Notes: generated from the letters alone by a model not told the origin. 64,000 nt of DNA from Salinarimonas soli (GCF_008386575.1 NZ_VUOA01000023.1:1-64000); one strand, 5' to 3'; positions 8,875 through 17,933 are shown, numbered from the stretch's first letter. Numbers and translations: made by a program.

Positions 8875-10257
8875 CTAGGCCGCCCGCAGGCTCTCCCCCG
8901 CGACCCAGGCCTCGGCGCGGTCGAGGGCCCGGGTGAGGCGGTCGAACAGCTCGTCGATCTCGGCTTCCGTGATGATCAGGGGCGGGCACACGGCGATGCG
9001 GTCGCCGTAGAGCGAGCGCACGATGAGGCCCTCGGCCTGGGCGAAGGACACCACCTTGGCGGCGATCCCGAGCTTCGGGTCGAACTGGCGCTTCGTCGCC
9101 TTGTCGGCGACGATCTCCAGCCCGCCGATGAGCCCGAGGCCCCGGGCCTCGCCCACCAGCGGATGGTCGCGAAGCCCTGCGAACCGGGCCTCGAAGCGGG
9201 GCGCCTTGGCGGCGACGCCCTCCACGATGCGATCGCGCTCGTAGATCTCCAGGGTCTTGATCGCGACGGCGCAGGAGGCCGGGTGGCCCGAATAGGTGAA
9301 GCCGTGGCCGAAGGTGCCGATCTTGCGGCTCCCCTCCAGCATCGCCTGGTACATGCCCTCGGGGATCATCACGGCGCCGAGCGGCAGGTAGGCGGAGGTG
9401 ATGGCCTTGGCCACCGAGATCGTGTCGGGCCGCATGCCGAGGCGCTGCGAGCCGAAGCGGGTGCCGAGACGTCCGAAGCCGCAGATCACCTCGTCGGCGA
9501 TGAGGAGCACGTCGTATTTGTCGAGCACCGCCTGGATGGCCGGGAAGTAGTTCTCCGGCGGGATGATGGCCCCGCCCGCGCCCATGACGGGCTCGGCGAT
9601 GAAGGCGGCCACCGTGTCCGGCCCCTCGCGCAGGATCATCTCCTCGAGCTCGGCCGCAAGGCGCGCCGAGTAGTCGGTCTCCGACTCGCCGGCCTCACCG
9701 AACCGGTAATGGTGCGGGCAGCTCGTGTGGAGGATGTTCTGGATCGGCAGGTCGAAGTCCGCGTGGTTCGCGGGCAGGCCCGTGAGCGAGGCGGAGGCGA
9801 CCGTGACGCCGTGATAGCCCCGCAGGCGCGCGATGATCTTCTTCTTCTGCGGCCGGCCGAGCGCGTTGTTCATGTACCAGACGAGCTTGACCTGCGTGTC
9901 GTTCGCCTCCGAGCCCGAGGAGGTGAAGAAGATCTTCGACACGGGGACGGGGGCGATCTCCTTGAGCCGCTCGGCCAGCTCGATCGCCGGGTCGTGGCTG
10001 CGGCCGGAGAAGAGGTGCGTGAAGGGCAGGCGCATCATCTGCTCGCGGGCGGCCTCCACGAGCTCGGCGTTAGAATAGCCGAGCGACGTGCACCAAAGCC
10101 CTGCCATGCCCTCCAGGTACGGCTTGCCCTCGGTGTCGTAGACCCACACGCCCTGGCCCCGCTCCAGCACCAGCGGGCCGGTCTCCCGGAACGCGGCAAG
10201 CTGGGTATAGGGGTGGATCAGGGTCTCGACGTCGCGGGTCGCGAGATTCGTGAGCAC
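8875..10257 (-). CDS. class III PLP-dependent aminotransferase (omega-transaminase type)
   Basis: A fold-type I, class III aminotransferase of 460 residues. The group moves amino groups from omega-amino acids, polyamines or beta-alanine to pyruvate or similar acceptors. Seen are SSGSEANDTQVKL (PLP phosphate site, near residue 115), LIADEVICGFGRLG with the PLP-binding Asp, and SVAKAITSAYLPLGAV with the Schiff-base Lys. HPYTQL near the start is typical of pyruvate-dependent members. I chose the GTG at 10257 because GGAGG lies six bases upstream and the protein then begins at the conserved LTNLATRDVE; an ATG further up adds a poor extension. Substrate is uncertain. Confidence 0.9.
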   Translation of the reverse strand: MLTNLATRDVETLIHPYTQLAAFRETGPLVLERGQGVWVYDTEGKPYLEGMAGLWCTSLGYSNAELVEAAREQMMRLPFTHLFSGRSHDPAIELAERLKEIAPVPVSKIFFTSSGSEANDTQVKLVWYMNNALGRPQKKKIIARLRGYHGVTVASASLTGLPANHADFDLPIQNILHTSCPHHYRFGEAGESETDYSARLAAELEEMILREGPDTVAAFIAEPVMGAGGAIIPPENYFPAIQAVLDKYDVLLIADEVICGFGRLGTRFGSQRLGMRPDTISVAKAITSAYLPLGAVMIPEGMYQAMLEGSRKIGTFGHGFTYSGHPASCAVAIKTLEIYERDRIVEGVAAKAPRFEARFAGLRDHPLVGEARGLGLIGGLEIVADKATKRQFDPKLGIAAKVVSFAQAEGLIVRSLYGDRIAVCPPLIITEAEIDELFDRLTRALDRAEAWVAGESLRAA

Positions 10258-10406
10258 ATCGGCCTCCGTGGTTTGGCCCAGAGGGTAACGGGAAGAGACG
10301 CGGGCGCAAGCGCGCGCGCCGCAGGGCGGCATGCGCGGCCTTCATCCGGCCACGAAATGTCCTATGAGGGTGGGCCGACGGCGCGGGGGCGCCGGCCGAG
10401 GGGGCC

Positions 10407-10958
10407 TTGGAGATCATGCAGCTCGATCCGACGCAGTTCGTCACCACGCCGGCGCCGGGGCGCTCCTGCGGCACCTGCACCCTGTGCTGCAAGGTCTTCG
10501 ACGTGCCCTCGCTCGAGAAGCCCATGGGGCAATGGTGCCGGCATTGCGTCCAGGGGCGCGGCTGCAACATCCACGAGACCCGGCCGGCCCATTGCCGCGC
10601 CTTCTTCTGCATGTGGATGACGGAGGGGTGGATCGGCCCGGAATGGAAGCCCGAGCGCTCGAAGCTCGTGCTCACCATGAACCCCGTGAACCGCTTCCTC
10701 CTCGTCCAGGTCGATCCCGGCGCGCCGGCCGCCTGGAAGAAGGAGCCCTATTACGGCCAGCTCAAGCGCTGGTCGCAGGCGGCGCTCGCCGAGAAGCGCC
10801 ACGTGGTGGTGTTCATCAACAAGCTCGCCACCGTGATCCTCCCCGACCGCGACGTCCCCGTCGGGACCGTGGAGGCAGGCGACCGGCTGGTGTTCAAGGA
10901 GCGGGCGACGCCCAAGGGCCCGGTGATCGACGTCGAGAAGGTGAGCGCCGCGGCGTGA
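10407..10958 (+). CDS. YkgJ-like cysteine-cluster protein
   Basis: A 183-residue cytosolic protein with an N-terminal metal-binding cysteine cluster. C21-x2-C24-x2-C27-C28 (CGTCTLCC) is followed by WCRHC, GCNIH and HCRAFFC, matching the YkgJ/CxxxCxxCC zinc- or iron-chelating domain. The C-terminal half (residues 85-183) has no recognisable motif. The first start is TTG at 10407, with GAGGGG just upstream; ATG at 10416 is an alternative three codons later. Role unknown. Confidence 0.8.
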   Translation: MEIMQLDPTQFVTTPAPGRSCGTCTLCCKVFDVPSLEKPMGQWCRHCVQGRGCNIHETRPAHCRAFFCMWMTEGWIGPEWKPERSKLVLTMNPVNRFLLVQVDPGAPAAWKKEPYYGQLKRWSQAALAEKRHVVVFINKLATVILPDRDVPVGTVEAGDRLVFKERATPKGPVIDVEKVSAAA

Positions 10959-10967
10959 GCCGGGGGC

Positions 10968-11579
10968 CTATCCCGGGGCCTTGAGCGCCAGGAACGTCCA
11001 GCGCACGTCGTCGCGGCCGAGCGCATCGTCGCGCTCGACCCGCCCCACCGCCGCCAGGCCGTTGCGGGCCGCGAGGGCCTGCGTCTCGTCGCCCGAGACG
11101 TCGAACATCCGCCGCCCCGCCGGAACGGGGCCGTGGCGCAGCGACAGGACGACGAGCCCGCCCGGCGCGAGGAGTTCCGCCACCCGCCGCATGCCCCGCG
11201 CCCGCTCGGGCTCGTCGAGATGCATCCACACCGCCGTGAGCAGGATGAGGTCGAAGCCCCCTCGATCGGCCTCGACCTCCGCCAGGTCCGGCAGGCCGTC
11301 GTCGACCCATCGGATCCCGGCCGCCGCGTGGAGGCTTTGCCCGTGCTCCCGCAGCTCCTGCGTGGGTTCCACGGCGGTGACGGCGTGGCCGCGCAGGGCG
11401 AGGGCCGCCGCGTCCCGTCCCGTGCCGGCCCCGATGTCGAGAACCCGGCTCGGGCGCTCGGGAAAGAGCGGGAGCATGTCGCGGTGGACCTCCTCGAAGG
11501 TCACGCTCTCGTATTGCCGCGTCAGGGCCGGCGCGGCCTCGGCATATCCAGCCGTGCTCGCGCGATCGGATCCGCTCAT
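10968..11579 (-). CDS. class I SAM-dependent methyltransferase
   Basis: A 203-residue methyltransferase with the Rossmann fold. Motif I is VLDIGAGTGRDAA near residue 47, the acidic end of strand beta-2 is VTAVEP, and FDLILLTAVWMHL corresponds to motif II/post-motif. The substrate cannot be told. I chose the start at 11579 (MSGSDRAS); in-frame extensions continue into the dispersed repeat at 11638-11760 and look spurious. It ends 10 bp from the convergent YkgJ-like gene. Confidence 0.85.
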   Translation of the reverse strand: MSGSDRASTAGYAEAAPALTRQYESVTFEEVHRDMLPLFPERPSRVLDIGAGTGRDAAALALRGHAVTAVEPTQELREHGQSLHAAAGIRWVDDGLPDLAEVEADRGGFDLILLTAVWMHLDEPERARGMRRVAELLAPGGLVVLSLRHGPVPAGRRMFDVSGDETQALAARNGLAAVGRVERDDALGRDDVRWTFLALKAPG

Positions 11580-11637
11580 GGGGGCTGCTGTCCTCCCAAA
11601 ATCCGGTTCGTGGTCTGGCGCCTCCCCCCCTTCTCCA

Positions 11638-11760
11638 CCCTCGTCCTGAGGTGTCCTGCGAAGCAGGGCCTCGAAGGGCGCTCCAGGGATCTCCCTCCGG
11701 CTCACAGACGTGCTGCGTGCTTCGAGATGCGCTCTTCGAGCGCTCCTCAGCATGAGGGGG
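11638..11760. repeat. MITE-like repeat, CCTGAGG family, copy 1
   Basis: A 123-bp imperfect inverted repeat. It opens CTCGTCCTGAGG, includes GCGAAGC and CCTCGAAGG, has the core CTCCAGGGATCTCC at about 11681, and closes with GCTTCGAG and CCTCAGCATGAGG. The outer arms match the arms flanking the GIY-YIG gene at 21348-21782, and the core also matches, but there is no gene inside. It fills most of the 263-bp gap between the methyltransferase and DUF3775 genes. Confidence 0.85.
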
Positions 11761-11842
11761 TTGGAGAGGGTCGCCCCACCAACCTTTCACGCCACGCTGA
11801 AACCTAAGCCGCGCCACCCCGCCCGGTCCAGGGCGTTCGCTC

Positions 11843-12232
11843 TCACACGCAGCTGCGCCCCATCAGCGCCAGCCCTTCGTCGAGGATGTCGCCGAGATTG
11901 GGGATGCCGAGCAGCCAGTCGGCAGTGCTCACCGCCATGGCGCCCTCGCGCTCGGCGGCGAGCCGCATGGCGGCGCCCCATTCCTCGGGCTCCATGTCGC
12001 CGCGCCCGATATAGACCAGGGCCAGGAGGCTCTGACGCTCGTCGTCGTTCAGGCCCTCGATCACCTGCCGGAGTTGCTCCTCGGTCGAGTCGTCCGCCGA
12101 CTCGGTGAGCGAATCGAGGTTGCCGTCGTCGAGGGGGTTCGAGCCCGAGTCCGGGTCCGTGGGACCCTCCTTCACGTCGAAGGCCTTGGCGTAGAGGATG
12201 ATCTCGCAAACCTTGTCGAGGGCGATGTCCAT
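11843..12232 (-). CDS. DUF3775 domain protein
   Basis: A 129-residue acidic cytosolic protein. Residues 50-125 carry the features of DUF3775: LNDDERQSLLALVYIGRGD, then EEWGAAMRLA and STADWLLGIPNLGDILDEGL. The N-terminal helix begins DIALDKVCEIILYAKAF. A clear AAGGAG ribosome site lies seven bases before the ATG. Such proteins are widespread in Hyphomicrobiales with no known function. It is divergent from the SemiSWEET gene. Confidence 0.85.
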   Translation of the reverse strand: MDIALDKVCEIILYAKAFDVKEGPTDPDSGSNPLDDGNLDSLTESADDSTEEQLRQVIEGLNDDERQSLLALVYIGRGDMEPEEWGAAMRLAAEREGAMAVSTADWLLGIPNLGDILDEGLALMGRSCV

Positions 12233-12406
12233 GGCGGCTCCTTGTGTGCGTCCGGTGCCGTCCAGGCTTGGCGGCGGCAGGCTCGTCCCTCACAAGAACC
12301 CGTTGGGACGCGTTCGGTTCTCGCAGCCGGCCCCCGGGCGGGGTCGGGGGTTCTCGGCGGCGCGAAAGTGCTCTAACGAGCCGCCTCAACCCCGCTGAGT
12401 CGCGCC

Positions 12407-12667
12407 ATGCCCCCCGCCCATATCGAAGCCGTCGGCTTCGCCGCCGCCGTGCTCACCACGCTGTGCTGGATCCCGCAGGCCTTGCGCACCATCCGGACGC
12501 GCGACACCCGGGCCATCTCGCTCGTGACGCAGGCGGCCTTCACCTTCGGCGTGGGGCTGTGGCTCCTCTACGGGCTCCTCATCGGCAGCACGCCCGTGAT
12601 CGTGGCGAACGCGATCTCGATCGTTCCCGTCGCGGCGATCCTGGCGATGAAGCTGCGCTTCGGGTGA
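12407..12667 (+). CDS. SemiSWEET sugar transporter
   Basis: An 86-residue inner-membrane protein with three helices and the PQ-loop motif CWIPQALRTI in helix 1, typical of SemiSWEET half-transporters. These dimerise to carry sugars by facilitated diffusion. TRDTRAISL follows helix 1, as in characterised members. Length fits the family (about 85-95 residues). It is convergent with the DUF1499 gene, 3 bp away. The sugar is unknown. Confidence 0.88.
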   Translation: MPPAHIEAVGFAAAVLTTLCWIPQALRTIRTRDTRAISLVTQAAFTFGVGLWLLYGLLIGSTPVIVANAISIVPVAAILAMKLRFG

Positions 12668-12670
12668 GCC

Positions 12671-13210
12671 TCAGGCGTCGCGCCCCGCGCGGGCGGCGAT
12701 GGCGTCGAGCCAGCGCTCGATACGCTTGCGGTTCACGCCCCAGTCCGAATAGCCGAGCTGGCTGCGGGAATAGATCGCCACGGTCGCTGCATCCGCGGCC
12801 ACCGGCACCACGCGCACGTTGATCGTGTCGGGAAAGCGCATGAGCCGGGTGCGGGCCACGTAGCGGTCCTGCTCCTCCCAGCGGGCCGAGAAGACGATCT
12901 GCGTCTCCGGGTCCTGCCGGGCGACGTCGGCCACGATCTCCCGCAGGCGCTCCGCCGAGACGGGGTAGAGAGGAGGCACGATGTCGGGCCGGGCCGAGCG
13001 GCACAGGTCGGCGGGGCAGGCGAGCGCATCGTTGGGGCGCGAGCGGCGGACCAGGGTCTCGAAGGTCACGGGCCCGAGATCCGGCCCGCCCACCACCGCG
13101 TGGTAGAGGTCGTCGATGCCGCCGGGCTCAGAGCCGCGCCAGATCAGGACGGCGAGGCCCGCTCCCGCGACGACGACAAGGGCTCCCAGGAGGCGAAGGA
13201 CCGCGCGCAC
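12671..13210 (-). CDS. DUF1499 family membrane-anchored protein
   Basis: A 179-residue protein with one N-terminal membrane segment (LGALVVVAGAGLAVLIW) and a periplasmic DUF1499 domain. The domain shows RSRPNDALACP, FSARWEEQDRYVARTRLMRFPD and YSRSQLGYSDWGVNRKRIERW, the family's best-conserved C-terminal block. I chose GTG at 13210 because it has a GGGAGAAAG ribosome site and puts the membrane segment at the N-terminus; the longer ATG start at 13288 would overlap the divergent DUF486 gene start. Function unknown. Confidence 0.85.
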   Translation of the reverse strand: MRAVLRLLGALVVVAGAGLAVLIWRGSEPGGIDDLYHAVVGGPDLGPVTFETLVRRSRPNDALACPADLCRSARPDIVPPLYPVSAERLREIVADVARQDPETQIVFSARWEEQDRYVARTRLMRFPDTINVRVVPVAADAATVAIYSRSQLGYSDWGVNRKRIERWLDAIAARAGRDA

Positions 13211-13286
13211 CGTGCTTTCTCCCTTGCGCCCGCGTGGCGCATCATGTGTTGAGGGCGATCCGTGAACCGACTCGGGAGCGCCGTCC

Positions 13287-13628
13287 ATGAGCCCTTATGC
13301 CACGCCGATCGTGCTTCTGCTCTTCTCCAATATCTTCATGACCTTCGCCTGGTACGGCCACCTCAAGTTCACGGCCTCGCCGCTCTGGATCGCGGTGTTC
13401 GCGAGCTGGGGCATCGCGCTCTTCGAGTACTGGCTCGCGGTGCCCGCCAACCGCATCGGGCACGAGGTCTACTCGGCGGCCCAGCTCAAGACCATCCAGG
13501 AGGTGATCACCCTTATGGTCTTCGCGGTGTTCTCCGTGGTGTGGCTCAAGGAGCCGCTGGGCTGGAACCACCTCGTCGGCTTCGGGCTCATCGCGGCCGG
13601 CGCGACCTTCATCTTCCAGACGCGCTGA
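13287..13628 (+). CDS. DMT-superfamily small membrane protein (DUF486)
   Basis: A 113-residue protein with four predicted helices. TFAWYGHLKF and EYWLAVPANRIGHE are DUF486 signatures, and the tail ends GAATFIFQTR-like (GATFIFQTR). The family is distantly related to drug/metabolite transporters, and its substrate is not known. It starts 76 bp from the divergent DUF1499 gene and is followed by another membrane protein gene 47 bp on. Confidence 0.88.
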   Translation: MSPYATPIVLLLFSNIFMTFAWYGHLKFTASPLWIAVFASWGIALFEYWLAVPANRIGHEVYSAAQLKTIQEVITLMVFAVFSVVWLKEPLGWNHLVGFGLIAAGATFIFQTR

Positions 13629-13675
13629 CCCGCGCCGTCCCGGAGCCAACCGAAACTTAAAGTCCAGCGGGCATA

Positions 13676-14779
13676 GTGGCGGGGTCATCGAAGGGGTGTC
13701 CCTTGCCGCGCTCGCGTTTCGCCTCGCTGTCCGCTCCCGCCGCCTGGGCCTGCCTTGCCGCGCTCGCGGCGCTGGTCGTCTGGGGGCTCCTCGCGGGCGG
13801 TCCCCTCGTCCTACCCGTCGTCGATCCGGACCGGGGCGATATCGCCCTCTACCAGGCCATCGTCGGGCGCATCCGGGCGGGCGAGGGCTATTACACGGCG
13901 GCGGCAGCGGAGCTCGCGGGGCGCGGTTACGCGGTTCGGCCCTTCGTGAACTTCCGCCTCCCGACGGTCGCCTTGTTCACCGCGTCCCCCGTGGGCACGG
14001 CGTTCGGGACGGCGCTGCTGATCGGGCTCGCCCTCGCCACCCTCGTGGCCTGGATCGGGCGGCTCGGGCGGGGGCTTCCCGCGCCAATCGCGCTCGGTGT
14101 GCCGGTCATGACGGCGGTGGGCTGCGCGTGGCCCGGCGTCGTCTCCCTGGAGGCGATGGTGGTGTTCCACGAGACCTGGGCCTGCCTCCTCATCGCGCTG
14201 TCCCTGGCGCTCTGGGATCCAAAGCGCTGGTGGCCCAGCATGCTCGTGGGCCTCATGGCGCTCCTCGTGCGCGAGCTCGCGCTGCCCTATCTCGCGATCA
14301 TGGCCGTGACGGCCTTCTGGGAAGGCCGCCGCCGCGAGGCCCTGGCCTGGGCCGGCGGGATCGCCCTGTTCGCGGTGTTCCTCGCCGTCCACGCCTATCT
14401 GGCGACGATCCACACGCCTGCCGTCGGCCCGACCAACAGCTGGACGGCCGTCGGCGGCTGGCGCTTCGTCCTCACCACCGCGGGCTGGTCGATTCCGCTG
14501 CTTCTCGTGCCGGCGGCCGCTCACGGGCTCCTCGTACCCGTGGCGCTCCTGGGGCTCGCCGGCTGGCGAGGCGCCTTCGGGACCCGGGTCGCCCTCGTGG
14601 TCGGCGGCTATGTCGGCGCCCTGATGCTGGTGGGCCGGCCCGACAACCATTATTGGGGCTTCCTCTACGCCCAGCTTCTCATCCCCGGCTTCCTGATGGC
14701 CGTGCCCGCGCTCCGCGATCTCCTCGTGCGGGCGCTCGAGCCGTTCATGCCCCGGGGGGAGGGCGCCCGCGCCTCGTGA
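13676..14779 (+). CDS. polytopic membrane protein, GT-C-like
   Basis: A 367-residue integral membrane protein with about nine or ten hydrophobic segments. After the first helix it has a periplasmic loop DIALYQAIVGRIRAGEGYY followed by FRLPTVALFTA, a pattern seen in polyprenyl-dependent GT-C glycosyltransferase-like proteins, in which an Asp in the first loop is catalytic. PDNHYWGFLYAQLL is near the C-terminus. The glycosyltransferase suggestion is inference; no substrate is evident. The start is GTG at 13676, but a TTG at about 13703 is also possible. It converges with the secreted-protein gene 14 bp away. Confidence 0.75.
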   Translation: MAGSSKGCPLPRSRFASLSAPAAWACLAALAALVVWGLLAGGPLVLPVVDPDRGDIALYQAIVGRIRAGEGYYTAAAAELAGRGYAVRPFVNFRLPTVALFTASPVGTAFGTALLIGLALATLVAWIGRLGRGLPAPIALGVPVMTAVGCAWPGVVSLEAMVVFHETWACLLIALSLALWDPKRWWPSMLVGLMALLVRELALPYLAIMAVTAFWEGRRREALAWAGGIALFAVFLAVHAYLATIHTPAVGPTNSWTAVGGWRFVLTTAGWSIPLLLVPAAAHGLLVPVALLGLAGWRGAFGTRVALVVGGYVGALMLVGRPDNHYWGFLYAQLLIPGFLMAVPALRDLLVRALEPFMPRGEGARAS

Positions 14780-14792
14780 CCGGGCGGCCCCG

Positions 14793-15299
14793 TCAGCGCG
14801 GCGGGCCGATCTGGAAATCCAGGCGGAACCCCGGGCCGGGCTGGCCGCGGCGCAGGGTCTGCGGATCGTCGAGCCACTCGTCGCGCTCCTGCGGGCGAGC
14901 CGCCTGGCGGCGCTCGGGCGTCTCGCCCGCGGGAAAGCGCAGGGCGAAGGCGAGACGGTTCGGGCTGTTCTCGCACAGCTCGAAACCGCGCACCCGGTCG
15001 CCCTGCAGGGTGCCGTAATAGCTGCACACGCCCTCGTCGCCCCGGCGCGCGGCGAAGAAGTCGCGCCCGGCGAGGATCGCGCGCACCTCGGTGCGAACCT
15101 GCTCGCCCGTGGCCCGCTGGCACGAGCCGCCGATGTGCTCGTGCTCGATGTCGCCGGTCCAGACGCCCTCCCGCTCCTGGACCATGGTCCAGCGCGTCCG
15201 CCACTCGCCGCATTCTCCTTCGCGGGAGGCCCACACCTCGGTGGCGGACGCGTGGGATGCGCCGAGGACGACGAGAACGATGGACAAGGCGATGCGCAT
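14793..15299 (-). CDS. secreted protein of unknown function
   Basis: A 168-residue protein with a clear Sec signal (MRIALSIVLVVLGASHASA, cleavage near residue 19). The mature part has four cysteines (about positions 30, 60, 94 and 110) that could form two disulfides in the periplasm. It contains GGSCQRATGEQVRTEVRAIL and VCSYYGTLQGDRVRGFELC. The C-terminus is Arg- and Pro-rich. I do not recognise a family. It is divergent from the GNAT gene. Confidence 0.75.
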   Translation of the reverse strand: MRIALSIVLVVLGASHASATEVWASREGECGEWRTRWTMVQEREGVWTGDIEHEHIGGSCQRATGEQVRTEVRAILAGRDFFAARRGDEGVCSYYGTLQGDRVRGFELCENSPNRLAFALRFPAGETPERRQAARPQERDEWLDDPQTLRRGQPGPGFRLDFQIGPPR

Positions 15300-15422
15300 G
15301 GCGTCTCTCCGTTGATCGGGAGGCGAACACCGGCTGGCGGGTTTGGTTCACGCCGGCCCCGTCCCGGGTTACGATCCTCGCGCCCCGATCCACCCCTGCC
15401 GCGCGGGAGGCGCGCCGCCTCG

Positions 15423-15902
15423 ATGGGCTCCACCCACGCCTTGCGCCCCTATCGCGACGCCGATGCGCCCGCCTGCGCGGGGGTGTTCGACCGCGCGTGG
15501 CATGCCGGCCACCCCTATGCGCCCCGGGTCATCGACGAGGCCGTGTTCCTGCGCGAGACGGCGGGCCGCCGCCTGATCGTGGCGGCGTGCGGCGCCGACC
15601 GCGTCTTGGGGTTCGCGGGCGTCCACGTCCCCGGAGCCTTCGTCCATCACCTCTATGTCGACCCGCCCCGGGCGGGTGGCGGCATCGGCCGGGACCTCCT
15701 CGCGGCGGCGCTCCAGCTCGCGGGCGGCCGGGCCTCGCTCAAGTGCCGGCTGCGCAACGAGCGGGCCCTGCGCTTCTACGAGCGCGAGGGCTGGACCCGG
15801 GGCGAGACGGGCTTCGAGGGCGGGGAGCCCTGGATCCGGCTTCTCAGCCCCGGGCCGCGCCCGTTGCCGTCCTTGCATTCGGGGCCGTTCGCGCCCATAT
15901 AG
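15423..15902 (+). CDS. GNAT family N-acetyltransferase
   Basis: A 159-residue acetyltransferase using acetyl-CoA. Motif A is VHHLYVDPPRAGGGIGRDLL, with the pyrophosphate-binding GGGIG loop at about residue 82. Motif B is RNERALRFYEREGW. The protein begins THALRPYRDADAPACAGVF, typical of the family's first strand and helix. I chose ATG at 15423 because upstream in-frame sequence overlaps the divergent secreted-protein gene. Substrate unknown. Confidence 0.88.
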   Translation: MGSTHALRPYRDADAPACAGVFDRAWHAGHPYAPRVIDEAVFLRETAGRRLIVAACGADRVLGFAGVHVPGAFVHHLYVDPPRAGGGIGRDLLAAALQLAGGRASLKCRLRNERALRFYEREGWTRGETGFEGGEPWIRLLSPGPRPLPSLHSGPFAPI

Positions 15903-16055
15903 GCGCCATCGGATTTGGCCGGACGACTGGGCCGCTTCGCCTTTTCAATGCAGGGCGCACGCGCAGACTACCCACTCCACATTCGACGAACCGGGCAGTC
16001 TGGCTGACGAAGGCTTCTGCTCACCCTGCACTAGACGAGAATAAGGATGGTTCCC

Positions 16056-16265
16056 ATGGCTACGGGCACCGTGAAGTGGTTCAACGAGACCAAGGGCTAC
16101 GGCTTCATTCAGCCGGACGACGGCGGCAACGACGTGTTCGTGCACATCTCGGCGGTTCAGCGCGCCGGCATGCAGACCCTGGCCGAGGGCCAGCGCCTGG
16201 CCTACGAGCTGCAGGCCGACCGTCGCACGGGCAAGAGCTCGGCCGTCGACCTGAAGGCGGCTTGA
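16056..16265 (+). CDS. cold-shock protein (CspA family)
   Basis: A 69-residue single-stranded nucleic-acid-binding protein with one cold-shock domain. RNP1 is KGYGFIQP and RNP2 is DVFVHIS. It is likely an RNA chaperone. The AAGGA ribosome site at about 16043 is eight bases before ATG 16056, which favours this start over the ATG at 16047. The 150-bp region before it probably holds a long leader, as usual for csp genes. A strong terminator follows at 16313. A close paralogue is at 52687-52896. Confidence 0.95.
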   Translation: MATGTVKWFNETKGYGFIQPDDGGNDVFVHISAVQRAGMQTLAEGQRLAYELQADRRTGKSSAVDLKAA

Positions 16266-16312
16266 CCGTGCGGCCCTTCGGCTGGCATGGCAATTGATCG
16301 CTCATGACGGAA

Positions 16313-16339
16313 GGCCGTTCCGCCCGGAGCGGCCTTTTT
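16313..16339 (+). terminator. rho-independent terminator of the csp gene
   Basis: A nine-base-pair stem GGCCGTTCC / GGAGCGGCC (one G-T wobble) with a GCCC loop, followed directly by TTTTT. It separates the csp gene from infA, which starts 40 bp further on and so must have its own promoter or depend on read-through. Confidence 0.85.
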
Positions 16340-16378
16340 CATTGCGCCCGACGGTGACGGGCCGCAGGAGGTGACTGG

Positions 16379-16657
16379 ATGGCGAAAGAAGAGTTGATGC
16401 AGTTCGAGGGCCTCGTGATCGAGGTCCTGCCCGATGCGCGCTTCCGCGTGCAGCTGGAATCGGGGCACGAGATCATCGCCTACACGGCCGGCAAGATGAA
16501 GAAGAACCGCATCAAGACGCTGGCGGGCGACCGCGTGACCGTCGAGATGTCGCCCTACGACCTGGAGAAGGGCCGCCTCGTGTTCCGCCACAAGGACGGC
16601 GGCGCGCCGACGGGTCCCCGTCCTCCCATGCGCAGCGGCCAGGCCCGCCGGCGCTGA
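16379..16657 (+). CDS. infA: translation initiation factor IF-1
   Basis: A 92-residue S1/OB-fold protein that binds the 30S A-site during initiation. Residues 1-70 match IF-1: [19 protein letters not shown], then [42 protein letters not shown] in shortened form of the family order. Canonical IF-1 is about 72 residues; here a basic tail [22 protein letters not shown]-like of about 20 residues is added. Alphaproteobacteria often carry a second, tailed infA next to csp genes, and this may be that copy. GGAGG lies eight to twelve bases before the ATG. Confidence 0.93.
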   Translation: MAKEELMQFEGLVIEVLPDARFRVQLESGHEIIAYTAGKMKKNRIKTLAGDRVTVEMSPYDLEKGRLVFRHKDGGAPTGPRPPMRSGQARRR

Positions 16658-16703
16658 CGCGCGGCGGAGCCCCGGCTCCCGCGCGCCCCTGCCAGCCGAC
16701 GGG

Positions 16704-17852
16704 TCAGCTGCGCCCGTCCGCCGGCCGCACCCGCAGCACCCGTCCCGGTGCCGCGTCGGTGAGCAGGTAGACGAAGCCGTCCGGCCCCTGCCTCACGTCG
16801 CGGATGCGCTCCCGCAGGCCCTCCAGCATCCGCTCCTCGCGCACCACCTTGTCGCCGTCGAGGTCGAGGCGCACCAACATGCGGCCCCGCAGCGCGCCGA
16901 CTAGGAGGTCGCCGCGCCAGGCCGGGAAGCGGTCGCCGGTGTAGAAGGCCATCCCCGAGGGCGCGATCGAGGGGTCCCAATAATGGACCGGCTGCTCCAG
17001 CCCGGGCTTCGCCGTCCCCTCGCCGATCTTCGCGCCTGAATAATCGACGCCGTAGGTGATCACGGGCCAGCCGTAGTTCAGGCCCTTGCGGGGGATGTTG
17101 ACCTCGTCGCCGCCCCGCGCGCCGTGCTCCACGGTCCAGAGCTCTCCCGTGGCCGGGTTGATCGCGGCGGCCTGGACGTTGCGGTGGCCGATGGACCAGA
17201 CCTCGGGCGCCCAGCCGGGCTTGTTCGGGTTGTCCGAGGGCGCGCCGCCGTCGGGGCGGATGCGCACCACCTTGCCGAGATGGTTGGCGGGGTTCTGCGC
17301 CTGGTCGCGCAGATCGAAGCGATCGCCCAGCGCCACGAGCAGGTTACCGCCGCGGTCGAACGCGATGCGCGAGCCGAAATGGTTTCCGCCGCGATGAGCG
17401 GGCATCTGCCGGAAGATCACGGTCGCATCCTCGAGCGCCGTCCCGCCCGCATCGAGCCGCGCGCGCAGCACCGACGTACCGCCATTGCCTTCGGCGCGGG
17501 GCTCCGCGAAGGTGAGATAAATCGTGCGGTTCTCAGCGAAGCGGGGATCGATCGCGACGTCGAGGAGCCCGCCCTGGCCCTGTGCGCGCACCCCGGGCAG
17601 CCCGCCGAGCGGCGCCGACAGGCGGCCGTCGGCCCCCACGAGCCGCAGCCGTCCCGGCCGCTCCGTCACCAGCATGCGCCCGTCGGGCAGGAAGGCGAGC
17701 CCCCAGGGGTTGTCGAGGCCCGACGCCACCGTCTCGACCACGACCTCGCCCGCCTGGGTCTTGAAGCGCTGGAGTTCGCCTTGCGCGGCGGCGGAGGCGG
17801 CAAGCGCCATGGTTCCGGCAAACGCCGCGAGGGCGGGGGAGGGCAGGGGCAT
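16704..17852 (-). CDS. PQQ-dependent aldose sugar dehydrogenase (YliI/Asd type)
   Basis: A periplasmic soluble glucose-dehydrogenase-like protein of 382 residues. A Sec signal ends ASAAAQ at about residue 24. The six-bladed propeller shows [30 protein letters not shown], the [13 protein letters not shown] segment with the catalytic-type His, and [30 protein letters not shown] and [13 protein letters not shown] are also typical. It would oxidise aldoses with PQQ, passing electrons to the respiratory chain; cofactor use is inferred. It converges with infA, 46 bp away. Confidence 0.92.
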   Translation of the reverse strand: MPLPSPALAAFAGTMALAASAAAQGELQRFKTQAGEVVVETVASGLDNPWGLAFLPDGRMLVTERPGRLRLVGADGRLSAPLGGLPGVRAQGQGGLLDVAIDPRFAENRTIYLTFAEPRAEGNGGTSVLRARLDAGGTALEDATVIFRQMPAHRGGNHFGSRIAFDRGGNLLVALGDRFDLRDQAQNPANHLGKVVRIRPDGGAPSDNPNKPGWAPEVWSIGHRNVQAAAINPATGELWTVEHGARGGDEVNIPRKGLNYGWPVITYGVDYSGAKIGEGTAKPGLEQPVHYWDPSIAPSGMAFYTGDRFPAWRGDLLVGALRGRMLVRLDLDGDKVVREERMLEGLRERIRDVRQGPDGFVYLLTDAAPGRVLRVRPADGRS

Positions 17853-17933
17853 CGGTGATCTCCTGGCTGCGATCCGCCCCCGATCTAGGGCGCGCAGGCG
17901 GCTCCCGCACCACCCGCGGCGCGGGCCCGCGGA

